The notes under the pieces were generated by a model. That model had not been told where the DNA came from. It was given only the letters and a program-made list of their open reading frames with translations, and did not search any database. Made by a program: the position numbers and the translations under genes. Source: Maea johnstoni (lineage: Eukaryota; Annelida; Polychaeta; Spionida; Magelonidae). From it: a DNA stretch of 64,000 nt. Shown here one piece after another: positions 57,628-64,000 of the stretch. Location: NCBI GenBank assembly GCA_963942565.1, contig OZ012701.1:887212-951211 (forward strand), in the 5' to 3' direction. Position 1 is the first letter of the stretch. Each line of letters starts with the position of its first letter.

Positions 57628-57808
57628 CCATATGCTGCTGATGGCTAATTTGCCCAATAAAAATGACTTAAAACACCTAAAAGGTGACCCAAACCCTGGC
57701 ATATGGCTACTCATCTGAAGGTACTCATCAAGTATTCAATGAATACCAACATGACAGGGTTTAGATGATTTTCAAAAATCTTTGTGTCCCTGTGCTTTGG
57801 ACGAAATT
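57628..57808 (-). mobile_element. MITE family A, truncated
   Basis: CCCATATGCTGCTGATGG after TTTTAA. Similarity ends after GCTTTGGACGAAATTG, before the usual end. Confidence 0.72.
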
Positions 57809-57870
57809 GTCAAATAGAAGCAGGGTAGACGAAAAACAGTCAACGAGATTAACCCCACAAGCTACCTTAA

Positions 57871-58083
57871 CCCTTATACTGCTGGTGGCTAATTTGGCCA
57901 ATACGTAACACAATGATGCAAAAAAAACTAAAAATTTCTGAAACCCTGGCACATATGGTATACTCATCTGAGAGTACTGGACAAGAGCTATCCAGTGAAT
58001 ACCAACATGACAGTGTTTAGATGGTTTTCAAAGATCTTTGCCTCCTTGTGCTTTGGATGAAAGTAACCTCAGCATTGGAAGGG
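57871..58083 (-). mobile_element. MITE family A, full length
   Basis: TTAA at 57867-57870 and 58084-58087. CCCTTATACTGCTGGTGG ... AGCATTGGAAGGG. Confidence 0.85.
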
Positions 58084-58220
58084 TTAATGGGTGAAGCAGT
58101 GTGTCACGTTACCATGGTAATATAACAGCAATTTAATCTTCTAGTAATTACCTGCAAAAGCAGCTGCTGCTACAAAAAACATGCTTAAGAGTTCCCTCAG
58201 AAATTATCATCAGTATCTTT

Positions 58221-58282
58221 GATACTTTTTACAATAATACTTTTTACAATAATACTTTTTACAATAATACTTTTTACAATAA
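58221..58282 (+). repeat. 17-bp tandem repeat, about 4 copies
   Basis: Unit ATACTTTTTACAATAAT repeated head to tail. Confidence 0.9.
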
Positions 58283-58309
58283 CTTTGGAATTAAGAATTT
58301 TGTATACTA

Positions 58310-58545
58310 TAGAACGCACAATGTACGCGTCTGTTTATATATAGCGTACATAACGTGTGGTTCCGCTTCACTATGTATGAAAACGCTGTACTTTTTCTTC
58401 TGTACTGGTGCTGTCAGCGGCGGCTACCATCGCCAGAGACATCAATCAAATTTGATTGATATTTCTGCCGTCGCTAACATAAAGATACATAAAGATACGC
58501 TATGATGCGAAAACTCTCCAACACATGTCATATGTGTGTTCTGCA
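58310..58545 (+). mobile_element. MITE family F copy
   Basis: GAACGCACAATGTACGCGTC ... CATATGTGTGTTCTGCAG; the inverse of 40790-40995 with a 25-bp extra block around AATCAAATTTGATTGAT, itself a palindrome. Confidence 0.7.
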
Positions 58546-59694
58546 GTATATGAATATGTATTTATAAATGAGTATATATCAGATTGTTTTGAATTCATGC
58601 TGCATTCCAAAGGTCAATTTAAAGGGATGGTAGATCCAGAAGATCTGTTTCAAGATCTCTGCACTGATGAGGGTGTGAACTGTAATGTGTAGTACTTTGG
58701 TGCCATCTATTGGGTAAAGATGTAACTAAATAGCCATAAATTCCTGAACATAAACTTCAAGTAGAGAAAGGATCTATTAAGCTATATGATATTCATATGT
58801 ACTTATATATGATGTTCCTAGACTTATCCAACCAACATTTCACTCTGGATTTCAAAATTGTTTTTCATTGTTTATTGATTGAAGAAATTAAGAAGAAATC
58901 AAAATTTATACTCATGAAAGATCTTCTGAATATAAAATCTGGATAGTGTTGCCATCTTTTGATTTGGAATGTAACTAAATTTAGGATCTGACTATGGGAG
59001 TATAGCCCTGAAAGCTCATCTTGTTGCAGAGGCAGGGAATGATATTGTTATGGTTTTGGGGCGCTAGATATCAAGCGATATTTGTTTTGGTATACCCTTT
59101 AGCTGGTATCGTAATTTTAGTGACGTTTTCTGGTCATTTTACGAGGAGGTTGAGGGTAGAACTGAAATGTACACCCAGCATCTTGGGCAAGAAGCTCAGC
59201 CTCTTGAGCCAGGAAAACATACATTTGGACAGGACTGATACAAGATAGGTTTCTTAGGTTTAGGCGGTTAGTTTTGGAGTCAGATAGAGTGAGGGCCATG
59301 TAGGGCTCTTTAGTAGACTGGGACCTCAGGTGCCAGTACCAGCCACTGCACCAGGCCCCCTTTATTTAGTACTTCTAGGACGGACATTGGTATTTAATGT
59401 GATGTATTGGAAACAACTGTAACATTGTAATCTTGATGAGAAGAATACATATATGTCTACAAATGTAAGTCGTCTTTAAGTTGTATCTGACATACAGAAA
59501 ATGTAGCAATATGATCCTGGCATTGGCCAGGAAGCGAGCAAAGCTTAGGATTATTTCATTCTTTTTTAGTTCTGACCAAAAGATAGCACAGATTGGCCGA
59601 AAAATTAATGCCATACTAATTGTTACTTTTTTAAACTGTTGCAAAATATACATTTCACAACTGATTTTAAAGAGAATGTTAATGCCAGTAGAAT

Positions 59695-59865
59695 GAATTC
59701 TGGCGGTTCTAACAATCTTAACTGCATACAAATTATTAGGATTGCAAACTGTTGCAAATATGCATTTCACAACCAATTTTAAAGGGAATTTAAAGGCCAG
59801 TGGAATGAATTTTGGCGGTTCTAACAATCTAAACTGCATTGAAATTGGCCCACGGAAAGGTCAGT
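59695..59865 (-). repeat. Two segments matching the giant transposon's intronic satellite
   Basis: GCGGTTCTAACAATCTAAAC followed by TGCATTGAAATTGGCCCACGGAAAGG (59815-59861) is the inverse of the satellite block CCTTTCCGTGGG ... AATGCGGTTTAGAT ... TTAGAACCGCC at 32640-34620. A second, shorter match (GGCGGTTCTAACAATCTTAAC) lies at 59702-59722, so this locus itself holds two ~120-bp units. Confidence 0.75.
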
Positions 59866-59948
59866 AATAAATTTTAACATGAATATATAGTAGAGGTCAC
59901 CACTGTGGCAGCTTTTCCTGGTACTAAAACTTGGTGGCTTACGAATTA

Positions 59949-60123
59949 CAGGTGAACTTGGATATGACGGACCACTGTACAACGGATTTTCGCGTATGAC
60001 GGATGATATGCTTGATCCCAGTCCGATGCATGTCAAGTATTCGTCATATGTATACGACGGATTTTGCATATGACGGACCAATTTTCCTGGTCCCATTAAG
60101 TCTGTCATATCCAAGTTCTCCTG
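59949..60123. mobile_element. MITE with 28-bp TA-flanked ends (pogo/Tc1-like)
   Basis: Ends CAGGTGAACTTGGATATGAC and the inverse of CAGGAGAACTTGGATATGAC, flanked by TA on both sides. TA duplication with a CAGGxGAAC start resembles Tigger/pogo-type ends. No coding capacity. Confidence 0.82.
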
Positions 60124-60149
60124 TATTATGACTTCAACCTGTTGTGCCA

Positions 60150-62200
60150 ACCTTCATACAAGAAGTATATTACTGTTCAAACACCTCCAAATAGACACAA
60201 AATAGAGGCACTGCGGGCAGCCATCTTAGCCAGTTAATAGCCGCAGAAGCAGGCTGTTGGTGCAACTAAGTCATTAGCAGTTACCTTACTGCTAATGACT
60301 AATAGTTGCATGTTTTATACATGGTGGAATTGTCCTTTATGTACTCGAATCAATGCTTGTTCACCGAGTGCTCATTGAAAAAAATATTGTTTGTTTCCTG
60401 TAACTGTCTGAAGAAAATAGACTTTTGCAAGTACCATTCTCTGTACTATTAACTTTCAAGGACAACGTATACCCCAAAAATCCTCTTAAATATTTTACCT
60501 TTTTGGAGAGGGTATCTTCAGGATATCCTCTCCTATCAAATCATACATGCCGTCTTTATCTCCATGTTTGTTTTTCCTTTTTTTAAGTCTATCATGAGTG
60601 TTTGTTTTGTCTATTGTTCCTGATGAAGTTCTTTAATAGCATAGTGTGTGCTTATTAAGACTTTCTCTATCATTTTCTTTAGCTTACCTTGTTAACCAAT
60701 GTTCCACCCCCATGAACTCACTTTTCATTTTGTTCTTAAGTCCCTCAAAATGTTGCTTTTTGGCATTTTGTGATTGACATTTGACTGAAGTTCTGTCATC
60801 TAGCACAGAGAGGGAGGGTTTTAAGTACTTCACATTCCTCTCATAGGGTCATCAAATGGTCATTAAGGACCACTGGAGGACTTCCTGCCTCATTCATGAA
60901 TACATTCAAGTCTAGACTTGCCACATGTCTGTGTTAACCAATTAAGTTTGTTTGTTTTCCTTTTTAAATGCCTAATAGCAACTCAGTCAGTTAAACTGGA
61001 CATTTGTTACACATACTTAGGGGCCACATGATCCCATCTAGCCCAGAGAATGAGGGATACGAGCATTCACACACTTATCAAATGATCATTAGTGACCACT
61101 TGAGATCTTATGTAATGCTTCTCTGATTCCAGGAAAGCAACATGCATGCCCTCTGTGGCCAAGCTGGTTTTAATGGGTGGAAGGGTTAATTAGCATACTA
61201 ACAACAATAGCAATTTGCTGCACCCATCCCATATATCACCAGCCACAGGAACTAACGCCTAGACATAAAGCATAAGATAGAGACCAGAACAGAGAAAAGC
61301 ATTATCTAACAAAATCATAGACTTGGAGTTTGTGCTAAGTGTGTCACTTGCAGATGTATGCCTTTAAACCTCTTCCATTATGTAGCCATTAGATGTTCTT
61401 TATCTCAGGACTGGTGTGTTGGGTGGTTACAATGAAGGATAATGTGATCACTCATAGAAATAAATGGTTGAATAATGAGAGAAAAGCTAAAATACTAGAA
61501 ATCTATGTGCAGGAATTCTGGTTAGAACTGACCACTGCAGGAGTCCTATCTATCAATGCTGTATAGGGAACATCCCGACCAGTAATTGAACCATTTATGT
61601 AACAGAAAAAATACAACTCTTATAAGTACTCAACCCACACACATACTGAAACTTAAGTTCAGCCACAGTTTCTTAACATGCCACCTAGCTGCTCTTAAAC
61701 GTGCTGACTATCATGATAAGCTGATCAAAAATGCCCACATTATAGAAAAGGAACAGTTCAAGATTTACCAATTCCTCTGCATAAAATGCATTTCCACTTT
61801 CCACACATAAGGTACTGTGTTTGAAGACTAGGTTGATATGAATGAACATGGTGGACCTCTTCTTTCTTTTCTGTAGAATTTTGGTATTCCGTTTCCCTTA
61901 CCCTGGTAGTCATCATTGCTTGTCCAGTCCATCAGGAATGGTTCATCGGAGTTGCCCAGGTTGAGGCTCTCCTCCGATCGCCACTTCAAGAAATGATCCT
62001 GTTCCCGTCTCTCACTCTGCTCAGTGATTCCCAAGACATGCACAATGGATCCAAATGACACTGACACACACATGCAAAAAAATAGTGTCATCCTATGTAT
62101 TTTCTAGGATTTGACTTGGGCATCATTGTGTGTATTATCTCCCTCTCCCACAGGTCAGCCATGGGTGGAACATTGATCGCTTACCAAATTCTAACTTAAT
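60150..62200. other. No supported feature
   Basis: Only a family C scrap at 60383-60421 (TATTGTTTGTTTCCTGTAAC). Open frames of 74-87 codons at 61586-61810 and 61828-62091 show no recognisable domain. Confidence 0.45.
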
Positions 62201-62210
62201 ACACCTACTG

Positions 62211-62345
62211 TAAATTCTCGGAAATCTCGGCCGCCCTAGGAAACTCGGCCACTATAATTAATTAACCAAATATTTACTGGGGAAATTCGGCCACCCCCGA
62301 TTCATCCAAGGACACATTTCACCAAAAGTCGGCCACCAAGTAAAT
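62211..62345. repeat. CTCGGCCAC-type repeat
   Basis: TACTGTAAATTCTCGGAAATC start with GGCCGCC, TCGGCCAC, TTCGGCCACC and GTCGGCCACC in succession; a possible partner TCTTGGCCACGG lies at 62788. Probably the end of an inverted-repeat element. Confidence 0.5.
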
Positions 62346-62815
62346 TTCATTGATATAAGAAAAAAACATTTAGATTTCCAAAGTTTGTGATTAATTTTAG
62401 ATTAATAACGATCGTTTCTAGTGCCCATATCCGCCAAAAGACGATCGGTGCGAAACCGGAAGTAGGTATCGCATTTCTGCATGTAGAGTGGAATACAGCT
62501 TGGGCGACGCCATTTCGAAATAAGACTTGTCAACAACTTGAACAAGTATATAATTCAATGCGTAATTGACGTGTGGCAGCAAGAATAAACAAGTAAACAA
62601 CATACAAGGGAGGCAAGATACTTTACAAGTATATATAGCAGAGAAATGACAGGTCAGGTAGGTGGACAATACGGGTTTTGTGGGGGAAAATTATATTCTT
62701 GTGTACGAAGTTAACGATCGATTTTCAGTTCCATCTACATCATAGTACATGTAGCTAAATTCGTTTCAATTGATAATATCGACGAATCTTGGCCACGGCC
62801 CTGGTGAAATGAACA

Positions 62816-63480
62816 TGTGGAAAACATGTTATAACATGTTTTTACCATGTTATAACATGTTATTTTGCTAGCGTCTTGACATGTTAAAACATGTTATAAC
62901 ATGTACGGTAAATGGCGGGCAAAAACATGTTTTCACACGTTTTAACATGTTCTTGAAATAACATGGTTTTAACATGTTTTAACATGTTATTTAAGCAAAT
63001 ATCCCCATGTTTTGCCATGATCCACCGCATTAAAATAACATGTTTTAACACGTTAAAACATGTTATTTGCCCGCCATTTACCGTACGTGTTTTAACATGT
63101 TAAAACATGTTCTAAGAAAAACACATTATAACACGTTATAACATGTTATTTGCCCGCCATTTACCGTACGTGTTATAACATGTTAAAACATGTTCTAAGA
63201 AAATATGTTATAACACGTTAAAACATGTTATTTGCCCGCCATTTACCGTACGTGTTATAACATGTTTTAACATGTCCGAATTAAACATATTAAAACATGT
63301 TATAACATTTTATTTGCCCGCCATTTACCGTACATGTTTTAACATGTTTAAACGTGTTCCCATGAAACATGTTATAACATGTTATTTTCCTGTCAGTTAC
63401 TGCACATGCTAACACATGTTAAAACAGGTTATAATTAAAACATGTTATAACATGTTATAACATGTTATTCAACTCCCATT
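62816..63480. repeat. TAACATGTTA palindrome array
   Basis: Some 40 copies of AACATGTT with TATAA or TTTTAA joins, arranged in about six ~75-bp units that each include TTATTTGCCCGCCATTTACCGTAC. The first unit carries this word in inverse orientation (GTACGGTAAATGGCGGGCAA at 62901). Its layout recalls the ACGGGCCCGT arrays at the ends of the giant transposon. Confidence 0.88.
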
Positions 63481-64000
63481 TACTACTATACATAACATAA
63501 ACAATGGCCTGTAAAAATCTTTAGCGGTAAGAAATCTGAAATTTACTTCTTATTGGGCATATAGTCAATGATATCCCTTAAGTAATTTTGAACCTGCAGT
63601 GACTATTTCCTTTGAAAGTAATGAGACTTTGTCATTTGAGTGAAAAGTTGTTAATATTGAAATGATATAGAATATGGGTTGACAAAGGACGGTTGGCTAT
63701 GATATTCTATACCTGATAACACTCAAGAATCTGGAGAAACCCCTTGTTATATGATAATGCTGCTGTGAGGTGTGTAAATGGGGGCTGGGGCTTTTAACTA
63801 GCTTGCTTTACACATAACATTTGTTCATCTGAGAAATATAAACAATGTATAGAGATATAGGGACACTGTTTCATCTGAGAAATGGAAACAATGTTTCAAA
63901 CTTACAAAGTACAATGTAAAGTGTTTTTTTCTGCTTCTCTATTGAAATTCCAGTCCAAGAACAAGTTTGAACATAGATAGCCAGCCCTTGTTTCGTATTC

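Noticed and set aside
59375-59839. 154-codon minus-strand frame
   Set aside because: It contains the repeated VKIVRTARIHSTGI / LLEPPKFIPLAF pattern produced by the ~120-bp direct repeat at this site; no recognisable domain.

Overview
This is a 64 kb stretch of AT-rich animal DNA. GT-AG introns, a Rab27-type GTPase gene, tRNA-derived SINEs and dense families of small inverted-repeat transposons point to an invertebrate, plausibly a marine deuterostome, though the species cannot be fixed from the sequence. Most of the window is intergenic or intronic DNA built from nested short repeats.

The main finding is a giant and apparently complete DNA transposon at 16603-40132 (23.5 kb). It has near-perfect 35-bp terminal inverted repeats (ACACAGGTAAAAATTGACGG...), a 3-bp ACT target duplication, and subterminal arrays of the palindromic word ACGGGCCCGT at both ends. 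It carries two divergent, intron-rich genes. On the minus strand, 19 exons (31151 down to 18628) join in one frame into a 907-residue transposase with an N-terminal C2H2 zinc finger and CACTA-superfamily DDE motifs most like the Plavaka branch known from fungi. On the plus strand, 10 exons (31786-39319) join into a 272-residue basic protein of no family I recognise. Every junction is GT-AG and phase-compatible, and I see no disabling change in either reading frame. Three large introns hold satellite-like arrays: 543-bp units, 211-bp units, and ~205-bp units with a dimeric higher-order pattern.

Left flank (1-16602): no convincing host gene. It holds two families of TTAA-flanked MITEs (called A and B here), several other MITE families (C to F), an array of tRNA-Leu-like SINE heads, a long TA microsatellite, and a ~385-bp segment present twice.

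Right flank (40133-64000): more of the same MITE families, a tRNA-Thr-type SINE, a tandem pair of small single-pass membrane protein genes (48030-48374 and 50637-50969) whose C-terminal coding segment recurs in decayed copies downstream, then the first two coding exons of a Rab27 orthologue (54819-56160) whose remaining exons are not seen. The end of the window has an array of the palindrome TAACATGTTA (62816-63480) that looks like the subterminal array of another large element.
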